From assembly GCF_003987275.1 (NCBI RefSeq), contig NZ_PIQF01000001.1, forward strand, positions 496,001 to 560,000: 64,000 bases of DNA, written 5' to 3'. Source of the stretch: Idiomarina seosinensis. Its GTDB lineage: Bacteria > Pseudomonadota > Gammaproteobacteria > Enterobacterales > Alteromonadaceae. Made by a program: the position numbers and the translations under genes. Positions 50,664 through 59,901 of this stretch are shown here, one piece after another. Position 1 is the first letter of the stretch. Each line of letters starts with the position of its first letter. The notes under the pieces are model-generated. The model worked only from the letters and a program-made list of their open reading frames with translations, was not told where the DNA came from and made no database searches.

Positions 50664-52279
50664 TGCTGCAACTCCTTACCCGCTTTTCGAAAGCTAATAC
50701 CGCCATAGGGAGGTAGCTCAACACCAGTGACATAATCTTGTTGTGCCTGGTAACGCATCGAATGTGCAATGGGAAGCAGCGGCAACTGCTGATTTAAAAG
50801 TTGTTGAGCCGAATGATAGAGCTGCTTACGCTTTTCGGTGTCAGTGGTCGAAATAGCATTAACTAGAATCTGATCAAAGCCGCGATGACACCAGTTTGCC
50901 CGGTTACTGCCGGTGCTAACGGCAGCACAGCTTAATAGAGGCCGGAAAAAGTTGTCAGGATCGGCATTGTCGGCGTACCAACCAACTAGAGCAGTATCAT
51001 GTTCCCCTCGACTTAGCCGACGACGAAAACTGTTCCACTCGTAACTAACAATACGTGCCTCGACACCAACTTGCGCTAAATCGGATTGCATCAATTCGGC
51101 CATACGGCGAGCGTTAGGATTATATACGCGCTGCACCGGCATCGCCCAAATGGTCATTTTAAAGCCAGGCTCTACTCCGGCTTGGTCGAGCAGTTGCCGG
51201 GCTTTTTCCGGATTGTATTCGTACTGTTGAGAGGTCGTGGTATAGGCCCAGGAAGTCGGCGGTAGGATTGAATCGGCAAGTTCCGCGTTACCGTAATAAA
51301 TTGCGTCGATAATGGCCTGACGATTAATGGCAAAGGCCAGGGCCTGACGCACAGTCGGATCATTAAACGGTTCTTTATCCGTATTGAAGGCCCAGAAGCC
51401 TACATTGGGGCTTACTTCTGACTGAACCTTGATCTGCTTTTGGTTAAGCGACTGTAGCTTACTAACTAGTGGGTAGGGGATAACATCACACTCACCGGTC
51501 ACTAGTTTTAGCATACGTTTATTAGCGTTTGGGGTTATCGAGTAAACTAAGTGCTCAATCCCAGGGCCCTGGCGCCAGTAGTCAGGGTTTCTATTGTAAC
51601 GAATAAAGTAGTCTTTACGGAATCGACGAAACCGGTAAGGACCAGTCCCTACTGGTTGTGTATCAAGCTGCTCCGGGGTTTCTTTAACCGCCAGTTGTCC
51701 AGCGTACTCGGCTGACAAAATAACCGCGAAGTCGGTGGCTAAATTGGCTAAAAAAGAGCTGTCGGCGTTGCGTAGAATAATATCGACAGTATACCTGTCT
51801 ACTTTCACCACTCTTTTGATCAGTTTATCCAATCCGGTTGCGGTAAAGAATGGGTAATCACCACCGCCTACGTTGTGGTAGAGCGAGGTCGGGTCAAGCC
51901 AGCGATTGAAGCTAAAAATGACATCATCCGCGTTAAATTTACGCGAAGGTGAAAAGTAATCGGTTTCATGGAAAGAGACATCTTCTCGTAAATAGAAGCG
52001 ATAGCGAGTGCCTTCGTCTAGGGGTTGCCAACGAGTTGCTAGTGCGGGCACGAATTGTTGGCTGCTCGCATCGTAGTCAATCAGCCGGTCATATAACTGA
52101 GCGGCTGTTGCATCAACGGTGGTGCCCGATGTCACCAGTTGTGGATTAAAGCCTTCGGGATTGCCCTCAGAGCAGTAAACCAAACCTTCTCTTAGAGGTT
52201 CCGGGATCTCACGTTCGCCACCGCAGGCGGTCACCAGTAAGGTGACAATAACCGGGAAAGTGCTGCGTAGTTTAATCAT
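50660..52279 (-). CDS. sapA: Peptide ABC transporter substrate-binding lipoprotein SapA
   Basis: Solute-binding protein (SBP family 5) of the Sap system. From ATG 52279 it has 539 residues and a signal with lipobox LLVTAC, so it is probably a lipoprotein anchored at Cys19, unlike the soluble SapA of E. coli. Family features are FNPQLVTSGTTVDATAAQLYDRL and GTGPYRFRRF. The ATG lies in ATGATTAA, overlapping the pspF stop; an in-frame ATG at 52300 would lie further inside pspF. Confidence 0.92.
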   Translation of the reverse strand: MIKLRSTFPVIVTLLVTACGGEREIPEPLREGLVYCSEGNPEGFNPQLVTSGTTVDATAAQLYDRLIDYDASSQQFVPALATRWQPLDEGTRYRFYLREDVSFHETDYFSPSRKFNADDVIFSFNRWLDPTSLYHNVGGGDYPFFTATGLDKLIKRVVKVDRYTVDIILRNADSSFLANLATDFAVILSAEYAGQLAVKETPEQLDTQPVGTGPYRFRRFRKDYFIRYNRNPDYWRQGPGIEHLVYSITPNANKRMLKLVTGECDVIPYPLVSKLQSLNQKQIKVQSEVSPNVGFWAFNTDKEPFNDPTVRQALAFAINRQAIIDAIYYGNAELADSILPPTSWAYTTTSQQYEYNPEKARQLLDQAGVEPGFKMTIWAMPVQRVYNPNARRMAELMQSDLAQVGVEARIVSYEWNSFRRRLSRGEHDTALVGWYADNADPDNFFRPLLSCAAVSTGSNRANWCHRGFDQILVNAISTTDTEKRKQLYHSAQQLLNQQLPLLPIAHSMRYQAQQDYVTGVELPPYGGISFRKAGKELQQ

Positions 52280-53354
52280 TTTCGCCGTTAGTACCTTCAA
52301 GCAGTTGGTATTTTTTTAGATATCCCCGCAATTGATGATACGTCAAACCTAAATGCTTTGCTGTTTTCTTTTGATTGTACTGACAGATCTTTAAGGCTTC
52401 TTTTAATAACCCTGTTTCAAAGTCTTGCGACTGTTGTTTTAAGTCCACAGGTTGACTCAAATCGACGGGGCTACTGCTGCTAGGTGCGACTGTAGGTTCG
52501 GCTGCTGATTCCTGGCGCGGCGCCTCAACATTGGTTTTGTCAGCGCCAGACGATGGTTGCGGTGCCGGTCGATAGGGACTGGCAAATGGGTCGAGCACAA
52601 TATCATGCACCGGAACATGGCCGTTACCAACCCGATAAACACTGCGCTCGATCACATTCTTTAGCTCCCGGACATTGCCGGGCCAATGGTAATCGAGTAA
52701 TAACCGTTTGGCTTTCTCGGTAAAGCCACTGAACAGTTCGTAGTGGAGCTCTCTGGCCATAGCGATAGCAAAATGCTCGGCGAGTACCATAATGTCTTCT
52801 CGGCGTTCGCGCAGCGGCGGTAAGGTGATAACGTCAAACGCCAAGCGATCGAGTAGGTCGTGCCTAAACTTACCGCTGCTAGCCAAGGATGGCAGATCCT
52901 CATTGGTCGCGGCAATAAGTCGGGTATCGACTTTCACCGGGCGTGAGCCGCCGACCCGTTCAAATTCTCCGTACTCAATGACGCGTAGTAATTTCTCCTG
53001 GACTAGCATCGAGGTGTTGGCTAGCTCATCAAGGAATAATGAGCCGTTATCGGCGCGTTCAAAGCGACCTTCATGACGTTTGGTGGCGCCGGTGAAAGCT
53101 CCCGACTCGTGACCAAACAGCTCGCTTTCTAGTAAATTGTCATTTAACGATGCGCAATTTAGCGTAATGTATTTTTGATCCCAGCGTTGCGACAAAAAGT
53201 GGCATCGTTGAGCGATTAGCTCTTTACCGGTGCCACGTTCGCCAATGATCAAAATCGGCTTGTTTAGAGGGGCGGCCTGCGAAACATGCTCTAGCACTTC
53301 GACAAAGCTATTTGACTCACCAATTAAATTATCTTTTTGACGAAATTCGCTCAT
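52272..53354 (-). CDS. pspF: Phage shock protein operon activator PspF
   Basis: Sigma-54-dependent activator of the psp genes, normally held off by PspA. 360 residues without a regulatory N-terminal domain: AAA+ from residue 10 with Walker A GERGTGKE (38-45), the sigma-54 contact loop GAFTGA (85-90) and Walker B LFLDELA. A linker rich in Pro, Ser and Ala (about 260-305) leads to the Fis-type helix-turn-helix at the end. It is divergent from pspA and its stop overlaps sapA. Confidence 0.95.
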   Translation of the reverse strand: MSEFRQKDNLIGESNSFVEVLEHVSQAAPLNKPILIIGERGTGKELIAQRCHFLSQRWDQKYITLNCASLNDNLLESELFGHESGAFTGATKRHEGRFERADNGSLFLDELANTSMLVQEKLLRVIEYGEFERVGGSRPVKVDTRLIAATNEDLPSLASSGKFRHDLLDRLAFDVITLPPLRERREDIMVLAEHFAIAMARELHYELFSGFTEKAKRLLLDYHWPGNVRELKNVIERSVYRVGNGHVPVHDIVLDPFASPYRPAPQPSSGADKTNVEAPRQESAAEPTVAPSSSSPVDLSQPVDLKQQSQDFETGLLKEALKICQYNQKKTAKHLGLTYHQLRGYLKKYQLLEGTNGEND

Positions 53355-53485
53355 GTTAGCGAAAACCCCATTTTGTAGTTATTTTTGCCAATTATTAGTA
53401 GAGCTCACAAGTTAGCGCAAGCTTTAAATTGTAGGGTAAAACAAAAAACCAAATAAATACAGTTAGTTACCGTAGTTTTAAAAGT

Positions 53486-53501
53486 TGGCCTGATTGTTGA
53501 A
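53486..53501 (+). promoter_or_regulatory. Sigma-54 promoter of the psp operon
   Basis: TGGCCT-N5-TTGAA matches the -24/-12 sigma-54 pattern (TGGCAC-N5-TTGCA type) and lies 62 bp before pspA, with pspF divergent. The rest of the 209-bp gap is AT-rich and would hold PspF enhancers and an IHF site, which I could not place with confidence. Confidence 0.78.
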
Positions 53502-53563
53502 TACCTAACAGCAGAGGTTATCGTAACCTACAACTTGAACAACTCAACTGTGAGGTAATTATT

Positions 53564-54238
53564 ATGGGTATTTTTTCACGTTTTAGCGATATCGTGAACT
53601 CCAATTTAAATGCATTGTTGGACAAAGCGGAAGATCCGCAGAAAATGGTGCGCCTGATCATTCAGGAAATGGAAGACACACTGGTCGAAGTACGCTCCAC
53701 ATCAGCCCGCCTATTGGCCGAGAAAAAAGATGTTCAACGCCAGCAACAACGAGCTGAGCACGAAGTACTGGATTGGGAAAATAAAGCCGAGTTAGCGCTT
53801 TCTAAAGAGCGCGAAGACTTAGCAAAGCAAGCTTTAATTGAAAAGCGACAAGCGCAAGATGCGGTCGATTCGTTGCAACAAGAAATTGACCGAGTCGACG
53901 AGAACCTGGATAAACTGAATGGTGAAATTGGCCAGTTGCAGGAAAAATTAGCTGATGCCAAAGCGCGCCAGAAAACCATTTTAATGCGTCAGAAAACGGC
54001 AACCAGTCGCTTAGCAGTTAAACAGCAGGTGGATAGTAATAAAGTTAATGACGCGATGGAGAAATTCGACCGCTATGAGTCTAAGATTGATGGTATCGAA
54101 GCTCAGGTTGAATCCTATGATATGGGTAAGCGTAGTTTACGTGACGAATTTGCCGAGCTGGAAAATGAAGGTAAAGTAAACGACGAACTGGAAGCGTTAA
54201 AGGCGCGGATGAAAGCCAAACAAAACGACAGCCAGTAA
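53564..54238 (+). CDS. pspA: Phage shock protein A
   Basis: Peripheral inner-membrane protein of the ESCRT-III-like PspA/Vipp1 family; it protects the membrane under stress and inhibits PspF. 224 residues, nearly all helical coiled coil, with an N-terminal amphipathic helix MGIFSRFSDIVNSNLNALLD and AEDPQKMVRLIIQEMEDTL. First of pspABC-ycjXF, under the sigma-54 promoter upstream. Confidence 0.97.
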   Translation: MGIFSRFSDIVNSNLNALLDKAEDPQKMVRLIIQEMEDTLVEVRSTSARLLAEKKDVQRQQQRAEHEVLDWENKAELALSKEREDLAKQALIEKRQAQDAVDSLQQEIDRVDENLDKLNGEIGQLQEKLADAKARQKTILMRQKTATSRLAVKQQVDSNKVNDAMEKFDRYESKIDGIEAQVESYDMGKRSLRDEFAELENEGKVNDELEALKARMKAKQNDSQ

Positions 54239-54263
54239 ACCGATCATAATTTAGGACGACGTT

Positions 54264-54500
54264 ATGGAAACTGTAATAGGTGCGCTGATAGCGCCGGTTA
54301 TAATCTTCACCCTGTTTGTAGCGCCGATTTGGCTGATACTGCATTATCGTAGTAAAAAGCAGGTGAATAAAGGACTGACCGAAGAAGAGCGTAGCCAACT
54401 CAATCAAATGGTGGAAAAAGTAGAAAAAATGCGCGATAGGATTCGTACTCTGGAGCGTATTTTGGATGCCGATTCACCTAACTGGAGGGCACACAAATGA
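54264..54500 (+). CDS. pspB: Phage shock protein B
   Basis: Small inner-membrane protein that, with PspC, senses membrane damage and frees PspF from PspA. 78 residues: one membrane helix (about 5-27) and a cytoplasmic helical part with a leucine-zipper-like RSQLNQMVEKVEKMRDRIRT. Its stop overlaps the pspC ATG. Confidence 0.95.
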   Translation: METVIGALIAPVIIFTLFVAPIWLILHYRSKKQVNKGLTEEERSQLNQMVEKVEKMRDRIRTLERILDADSPNWRAHK

Positions 54501-54877
54501 CTTCAGCCAAACGTCAACTGCGACGTAATACAGAAAAGGGTAAGCTAGCCGGCGTTTGTGCCGGCTTAGCGGACTACCTGAATATTGAAACCTGGATTGT
54601 AAGGGTGGTTTTTTTCACCGGTTTTATTTTCTCCAGCGGCTTTTTCTTAATTTTGTATATTGCCGGCTGGTTGATACTGGACAAAGCGCCTGCTCAGTTC
54701 GAGAACGATCACAACTTTCATGTAAAAAGCAGTGTTTATCAAGCAGGTGAGCCGCCACACCGGGCGTTCCGTGAATTAAATCAAGAGTTGACCGAACTCG
54801 ACCAACAATTACAGCGTATGGAGAAGTACGTTACTTCGAATCAGTACAACTTACATAGAGAATTCAGCAAGCTGTGA
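54497..54877 (+). CDS. pspC: Phage shock protein C
   Basis: Membrane sensor of the psp system. 126 residues: the PspC domain (KLAGVCAGLADYLNIETWIVR, then a membrane helix about 36-58) and a C-terminal helix predicted to coil (ELNQELTELDQQLQRMEKY). It overlaps pspB and the following ycjX by 4 bp each. Confidence 0.95.
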   Translation: MTSAKRQLRRNTEKGKLAGVCAGLADYLNIETWIVRVVFFTGFIFSSGFFLILYIAGWLILDKAPAQFENDHNFHVKSSVYQAGEPPHRAFRELNQELTELDQQLQRMEKYVTSNQYNLHREFSKL

Positions 54878-56256
54878 GAGTGTCCGATAAATTAACAAAA
54901 AACATTTCGCACCGAGCCCGCGACCTTATCGATCGCGGGCTCGATCGTCATATCCGACTGGCAATCACTGGCTTAAGCGGTGCCGGAAAGACCGCATTAC
55001 TGAGCGGTCTGCTGGAACAAATGTTGTATGCGAATGACAGTTCGGCATTGCCCTATTGGCGCGTAGCAAAACAACAACGTTTAATCGGAGCACGACTGGT
55101 TCCAAGCAGTGATTGGTCGATAGCACGCTTTGATTACGAAGGCGCAGTCAACGCGCTAACCGGAGAAAACTCAAGTTGGCCGCAATCGACACGCGATGTG
55201 AGCGAGATCCGGATCGAACTAAAGTTCAAGCCGGTTAAGGGCTTAGCCAGCAAGCTCAGTGATAGCCGCAAAGTGACGGTTGACCTTATCGACTATCCGG
55301 GAGAGTGGTTACTCGATTTGCCAATGTTGGCACAAAATTATCAACAATGGAGTGAACAACAGTCACGACTGAGTGAGCAAGGAGCTCGGGCCGAGGTGTT
55401 TGCTGGTTGGCATAATCGTGTTCGTGAAAGCATGCAGTTAGAGGGTGATGCGGACGAGACCATTCGCCGGCTGGCACGAGATTATCAACAGCAGTTGCAG
55501 CGTTGTAAAAAAGAGTTTGGTTTGTATTTTTTGCAGCCGGGCAGGCACTTATTGCCCGGTGAACTGGCCGATGCGCCGGCCCTCGATTTCTTTCCCTGGC
55601 CAACCGATCTGGATTTGCCGGAGAGCTGGGGCGAGTTGCTGCAGCAAAAGTATCATTACTACCAGCAACAGGTGATTAAACCTTTCTATAAAAGCTATTT
55701 CCAAGATTTTAACCGGCAAGTCATCCTGGTTGATGTGTTAACTGCTTTGGAGGCCGGTGAGGATGCTTTGTCGGAGCTCAAGCTGGCGCTGACTGAGCTG
55801 ATGAAAAGCTTTGAGTACGGAAACAATCATTTTCTCAAACGTCTGTTATCACCGCAAATTGACCGCGTTGCACTCGTCGCCTCCAAGGTGGACCATATTG
55901 GCCCGGATCAGCACGCTGCATTGCGCCAGTTGTTAGCTCAGTTGCTGCAAAACAGTCGACAACAGTTGGATTTTGAACGGATTGAATACAAGACCTTTAG
56001 TGTGGCTGGTATCTCTGTTAGCCAAGCCGGGCAGTTAAGTGACGGCACGGTGGTGCTGGATGGGTTTGATCACGATCGACAACGAGTTCGTGTTGGAGCC
56101 CCTAAAGTGCCAGCAACCTGGCCTAACAAAAAAGACTGGCAAATCGGCTTCGCGTATCCCCGGTTCTACCCACACTTTTCCAGCGTGCAATCGCCGTTGC
56201 CGCATATTCGGTTGGATCAATTGTTGGATTATTTACTGGGAGATAAGCTGGAATGA
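54874..56256 (+). CDS. ycjX: YcjX-family P-loop protein of the psp regulon
   Basis: DUF463 family nucleotide-binding protein of 460 residues; function is unknown beyond psp co-induction. A P-loop GLSGAGKTALLSGLLEQ near residue 33, DLIDYPGEWLLDLPML (switch/Walker B like) near 131 and a C-terminal guanine-site-like ALVASKVDHI are visible. Starts with GTG overlapping the pspC stop and ends overlapping ycjF, so it belongs to the psp operon. Confidence 0.93.
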   Translation: MRVSDKLTKNISHRARDLIDRGLDRHIRLAITGLSGAGKTALLSGLLEQMLYANDSSALPYWRVAKQQRLIGARLVPSSDWSIARFDYEGAVNALTGENSSWPQSTRDVSEIRIELKFKPVKGLASKLSDSRKVTVDLIDYPGEWLLDLPMLAQNYQQWSEQQSRLSEQGARAEVFAGWHNRVRESMQLEGDADETIRRLARDYQQQLQRCKKEFGLYFLQPGRHLLPGELADAPALDFFPWPTDLDLPESWGELLQQKYHYYQQQVIKPFYKSYFQDFNRQVILVDVLTALEAGEDALSELKLALTELMKSFEYGNNHFLKRLLSPQIDRVALVASKVDHIGPDQHAALRQLLAQLLQNSRQQLDFERIEYKTFSVAGISVSQAGQLSDGTVVLDGFDHDRQRVRVGAPKVPATWPNKKDWQIGFAYPRFYPHFSSVQSPLPHIRLDQLLDYLLGDKLE

Positions 56257-57224
56257 GTTCTTATAACAACGATAAAAGTAAGCTCACTTATTTTGATCCA
56301 GACAGCGAAGCGATTGAGCCGGTGCAACTGGAAGAGCCGGCAGATGAGGTGCAGCATACGTTAGCGGAGCTCCCTACCAAACAATCAAAAAAACGGCCTT
56401 TCAAGCGTTGGCTAGCGGTCGCGTTGGTGTTGTTGTTGGTTGCTGTCGGTGTCGAGAGCTTTTTACTGATTGCACAAAGCTTTCAACAGCACTGGGTGCT
56501 TGGCAGTCTCTGGACGGCAGCTCTAGGGCTATTAGTCGCTTTATTGTTGGTATTTGTGGTGCGTGAAGCGTGGTTATTAAGACGCTTAAAGCAGCGCTGG
56601 CAGCAACAACAAAAGCCATCACCGGATCGTTTGCTGGCGGGCTTAAAGCATCCCGATTTAAAGGTTGCGTGGCAGCAAATCGACCAGTATTACTGGAGCG
56701 ATGAGGAACGTATAGAGCGATTTGAACTTGATATTGTTAGTCGCGTTGATCAGCAGGCACAGCGGCTGATTAGCAAGCGGTCGGCGGAGGCCGCCGCATT
56801 AGTTGCGGTTAGTCCAAGTTCGGTCGCCGATATGGTGCTATTGCTATGGAGAAGCCAGCGGATGATGACAGATATCGCGCGGTGTTACGGTATCGAACTG
56901 GGTTACTGGAGCCGCGTGCGATTATGGCGCCAGGTATTGACCAACTTAGCCTATGCGGGCATCAGTGAACTGGCAGTAGACTTTGGTGCTCAGTGGTTAA
57001 GTGCGGAGCTGATGACCAAGTTATCCGCTCGAGCCGGCCAGGGTTTGGGAGCTGGATTGTTGACAGCAAGACTTGGCTACCAGGTAATGAACCTGAGTCG
57101 TCCAATTCCTTTTAAATATTGCAAAAGGCCCGGCTATGGGCGCCTGCAAAAAGATCTGCTGCGTCAGCTTAGCCAAGTTGTTCCCAGTATTTATAAACGC
57201 CGCAGCAGTACAGAAAGTCGTTAG
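56253..57224 (+). CDS. ycjF: YcjF-family inner-membrane protein (DUF697)
   Basis: Partner of YcjX in many psp regulons; function unknown. 323 residues with an N-terminal acidic cytoplasmic tail, two membrane helices (about 50-71 and 83-106) and a C-terminal DUF697 region with TARLGYQVMNLSRPIPF. It ends the psp operon and is followed by a TyrR-box-like site and then a terminator. Confidence 0.92.
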   Translation: MSSYNNDKSKLTYFDPDSEAIEPVQLEEPADEVQHTLAELPTKQSKKRPFKRWLAVALVLLLVAVGVESFLLIAQSFQQHWVLGSLWTAALGLLVALLLVFVVREAWLLRRLKQRWQQQQKPSPDRLLAGLKHPDLKVAWQQIDQYYWSDEERIERFELDIVSRVDQQAQRLISKRSAEAAALVAVSPSSVADMVLLLWRSQRMMTDIARCYGIELGYWSRVRLWRQVLTNLAYAGISELAVDFGAQWLSAELMTKLSARAGQGLGAGLLTARLGYQVMNLSRPIPFKYCKRPGYGRLQKDLLRQLSQVVPSIYKRRSSTESR

Positions 57225-57242
57225 TGGAAAATATACGTTACA
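57225..57242. promoter_or_regulatory. TyrR-box-like palindrome upstream of the methionine gamma-lyase gene
   Basis: TGGAAAATATACGTTACA matches the known TyrR box TGTAAA-N6-TTTACA at 10 of 12 positions. It starts right after the ycjF stop and ends 107 bp before the gamma-lyase ATG, with a terminator between. Confidence 0.6.
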
Positions 57243-57243
57243 G

Positions 57244-57272
57244 AAAAGCCCGCAGCTGTTGCGGGCTTTTTT
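57244..57272 (+). terminator. Terminator after ycjF
   Basis: A perfect 10-bp stem (aaagcccgca / tgcgggcttt) with loop gctgt and a T run. It closes the psp operon. Confidence 0.93.
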
Positions 57273-57348
57273 ATTGCCAGATTACCGTTCACCGATGCAC
57301 TCTTAGTGTTAACAAACTTATAAAGAATCCGTCTTTTGACGGCTCAGT

Positions 57349-58587
57349 ATGGCGAATAAATCAACAGTGAATAACAATAATAACAATTCAAACTGGCAAC
57401 CTGCGACAAAAGTGATACATGGCGGTTGTGGGCACGACGACCCACACGGATCTCTGGCGCCACCGCTGTATCAAACATCAACCTTTAAATTCGCTAATTC
57501 GGCGCAGGGCTCTGCGCGTTTTGCAGGCGAAGAAGACGGGTATATCTACAGTCGTTTAGGTAATCCGACGACTGTCGAGCTTGAGACTCGTGTCGCAGAA
57601 CTCGAAGGGTACGAGGCGGCTGCGGCAACGGCGACCGGAATGGGTGCAATTGCGGCGACTACTATGGCATTTGTAAAGGCCGGCGATCACATCATAGTGT
57701 CTGATGCTATCTATGGCTGCAGCTTTGCGCTATTTAGTGAGTTGTTCGAGCGTTTTGGAATTACTGCAGACTTTATTGATTTGAATGATCTTGAGTTGCT
57801 AAAAGCAACAATAAAAGAAAATACCCAATTAGTATTTCTTGAGACACCGGCCAATCCGCACCTTAAATTAGTGGATATCAAGGCTGTTAGTGATGTCCTG
57901 GCAGGCTCAGAGATTCGGTTGATTGTCGACAATACGTTTATGACACCATTGCTGCAGCAACCAAAGCAATTAGGCGCAGATCTAGTGGTGCACAGTGCAA
58001 CTAAATTCTTAAACGGTCACGGCGATGTGGTTGCCGGACTGGTTTGCGGTAGTCACCAAGACATTATGCAGATAAAGGGGACGACCCTAAAAGATATGGG
58101 GGCAACAATTAGTCCACATGACGCATGGTTAATTTTGCGTGGCTTGAAAACTCTGGACGTGCGCATGCAACGTCATTGTGAAAACGCCGAGCGAGTGGCT
58201 CAGTTTTTAGATCAGCATGATGGTGTCAGAAAAGTTTATTACCCGGGCCTGAAAGAGCATCCGGGACATGAATTGATAGGGCGCCAAATGCAACATGCTG
58301 GTGCCGTTATCGCGATGGAGCTAGAGGGGGACGAGGCGCAAGCACGTTACTTCTTAGATCAATTAAAAATGATCCCATTGGCGGTAAGTCTGGGTGATGC
58401 TGAAACCTTGATTCAACATCCGGCCTCGATGACGCATTCACCTTATACAGCCGAAGCCCGCCAACGGGCCGGTATTAGCGATACGTTAGTACGTATTGCC
58501 GTAGGCCTGGAGGCGGTCGAAGATATCATCGCCGATTTACAACAAGCATTAGAAGCCAGCCGGCAGCGCTGGCAAAAAACGGCTTAA
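57349..58587 (+). CDS. megL: Methionine gamma-lyase
   Basis: PLP enzyme splitting methionine into methanethiol, ammonia and 2-oxobutanoate. The 412 residues match the Cys/Met-metabolism PLP family: YSRLGNPTT near 67, PLP Lys219 in VVHSATKFLNGHGD, and AVSLGDAETLIQHPASMTHS. Tyr122 and Cys124 in IYGCSFALF match the Tyr/Cys pair special to methionine gamma-lyases, which argues against cystathionine lyases. Oddity: a run of six Asn at residues 8-13. It is 16 bp upstream of phhA and probably cotranscribed. Confidence 0.87.
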   Translation: MANKSTVNNNNNNSNWQPATKVIHGGCGHDDPHGSLAPPLYQTSTFKFANSAQGSARFAGEEDGYIYSRLGNPTTVELETRVAELEGYEAAAATATGMGAIAATTMAFVKAGDHIIVSDAIYGCSFALFSELFERFGITADFIDLNDLELLKATIKENTQLVFLETPANPHLKLVDIKAVSDVLAGSEIRLIVDNTFMTPLLQQPKQLGADLVVHSATKFLNGHGDVVAGLVCGSHQDIMQIKGTTLKDMGATISPHDAWLILRGLKTLDVRMQRHCENAERVAQFLDQHDGVRKVYYPGLKEHPGHELIGRQMQHAGAVIAMELEGDEAQARYFLDQLKMIPLAVSLGDAETLIQHPASMTHSPYTAEARQRAGISDTLVRIAVGLEAVEDIIADLQQALEASRQRWQKTA

Positions 58588-58603
58588 ACAACAAGAGGAA
58601 AGT

Positions 58604-59407
58604 ATGGGTAAACAGAGTCAATACGTATCTAGACAGCCTGACGAGAATGGCGTTATTCACTGGAGCGACGAGGAGAATGCCGTATGGCGTGATCTGGTTG
58701 AACGTCAGTTAAAGTGCATTCCCGGAAAAGCGTGTGACGAGTACATGAAAGGACTCGAGTTACTTGACTTGCCAACGGATAGATTACCGCAGCTGGATGA
58801 AGTAAACCAAGTTCTGGAGCGCGAAACTGGCTGGCAAGTAGCAGCGGTTCCAGCGTTAATTCCATTTGATGAATTCTTCCGGTTATTGGCTAACAAACAG
58901 TTTCCGGTAGCTACTTTTATTCGTACCCGGGAAGAGTTTGACTACTTGCAGGAGCCTGATATTTTTCATGAAATATTTGGCCACTGTCCACTGCTGACTA
59001 ATCCGGCATTTGCTCACTTTACCCATCAATATGGTAAATTGGGTTACGCTGCAACGCCTAAAGAGCGAGTTTATCTGGCTCGTTTATACTGGTTTACGGT
59101 GGAATTCGGTCTGATGAAAACAGCTGAGGGAATCCGTATATATGGTGGCGGTATTCTCTCTTCGCCGGCGGAGACTGAGTACGCGGTCAATAGTGATAAG
59201 CCCGAGCGCAAGCCACTTAAGGCTTTGGACGCATTACGGACACCCTATCGGATTGATATTATCCAGCCAGTCTACTATACCATTGAGAGTGTGGATGAGC
59301 TGTACGAGATTTCTGACATGGACATCATGTCACTGGTACATGAAGCAATGGAACTTGGGTTGTTCGAAGCTAAGTTCCCACCAAAACCTAAAACTGACGT
59401 AGCGTAA
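58604..59407 (+). CDS. phhA: Phenylalanine-4-hydroxylase
   Basis: Tetrahydropterin- and iron-dependent enzyme converting phenylalanine to tyrosine. 267 residues, the bacterial monomeric length without a regulatory domain. The iron ligands are His122 and His127 (FHEIFGHCPLL) and Glu167 (YWFTVEFGL). It precedes phhB by 12 bp, which regenerates its cofactor. Confidence 0.97.
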   Translation: MGKQSQYVSRQPDENGVIHWSDEENAVWRDLVERQLKCIPGKACDEYMKGLELLDLPTDRLPQLDEVNQVLERETGWQVAAVPALIPFDEFFRLLANKQFPVATFIRTREEFDYLQEPDIFHEIFGHCPLLTNPAFAHFTHQYGKLGYAATPKERVYLARLYWFTVEFGLMKTAEGIRIYGGGILSSPAETEYAVNSDKPERKPLKALDALRTPYRIDIIQPVYYTIESVDELYEISDMDIMSLVHEAMELGLFEAKFPPKPKTDVA

Positions 59408-59419
59408 AAGGAGCCTTAA

Positions 59420-59758
59420 ATGTCATTAGACAGCGAAAAATGTGAAGCGTGTCGTGGAGACGTCCCTGAAGTGAGCGAAGATGAGCTGAAAGAGTTGATG
59501 CGGGAAATCCCGGAGTGGACACCGATAACTCGGGATGGCGTAATGATGCTACAACGTGAGTACGAGTTTAAAAACTTTAAACAAGCGTTAGCGTTTACCA
59601 ATCGCGTTGGTGAATTAGCGGAACAAGAAAAACATCATCCGGAAATTACCACCGAATGGGGTAAAACAACGGTTACCTGGTGGACCCACGCAATCGATGG
59701 ACTGCATCGCAATGACTTTATTATGGCGGCGAAAACCGATAAAGCGGTTGACGAATAG
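59420..59758 (+). CDS. phhB: Pterin-4a-carbinolamine dehydratase
   Basis: Dehydrates the pterin product of PhhA so that it can be recycled. 112 residues with the active motif EKHHPEI (His72, His73) and His90 in [11 protein letters not shown]. Cysteines 8 and 11 in the N-terminal tail (CEAC) are typical of the proteobacterial form. End of the megL-phhA-phhB unit. Confidence 0.96.
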   Translation: MSLDSEKCEACRGDVPEVSEDELKELMREIPEWTPITRDGVMMLQREYEFKNFKQALAFTNRVGELAEQEKHHPEITTEWGKTTVTWWTHAIDGLHRNDFIMAAKTDKAVDE

Positions 59759-59803
59759 CCTAACAATAGAAAATTAAAACACGCTATTTGTTGGCGTGAT
59801 AAG

Positions 59804-59830
59804 ACCCCAGCCAAAGTGCTGGGGTTTTTA
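59804..59830 (+). terminator. Terminator after phhB
   Basis: Stem accccagc / gctggggt with a 6-base loop and TTTT after it. Confidence 0.88.
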
Positions 59831-59852
59831 CTATCTGAACGGCGTTATTTGC

Positions 59853-59870
59853 TGTATTATTTACTTTACA
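59853..59870. promoter_or_regulatory. TyrR box in the tyrR promoter region
   Basis: TGTATTATTTACTTTACA: the right half is a perfect TTTACA, the left half TGTATT matches four of six. It overlaps a candidate -10 (TATTAT at 59855-59860) 31 bp before the tyrR ATG, so autorepression is likely. Confidence 0.65.
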
Positions 59871-59901
59871 AAGGTTCCAATTAGAAGCAAAGACAACGTT
59901 T

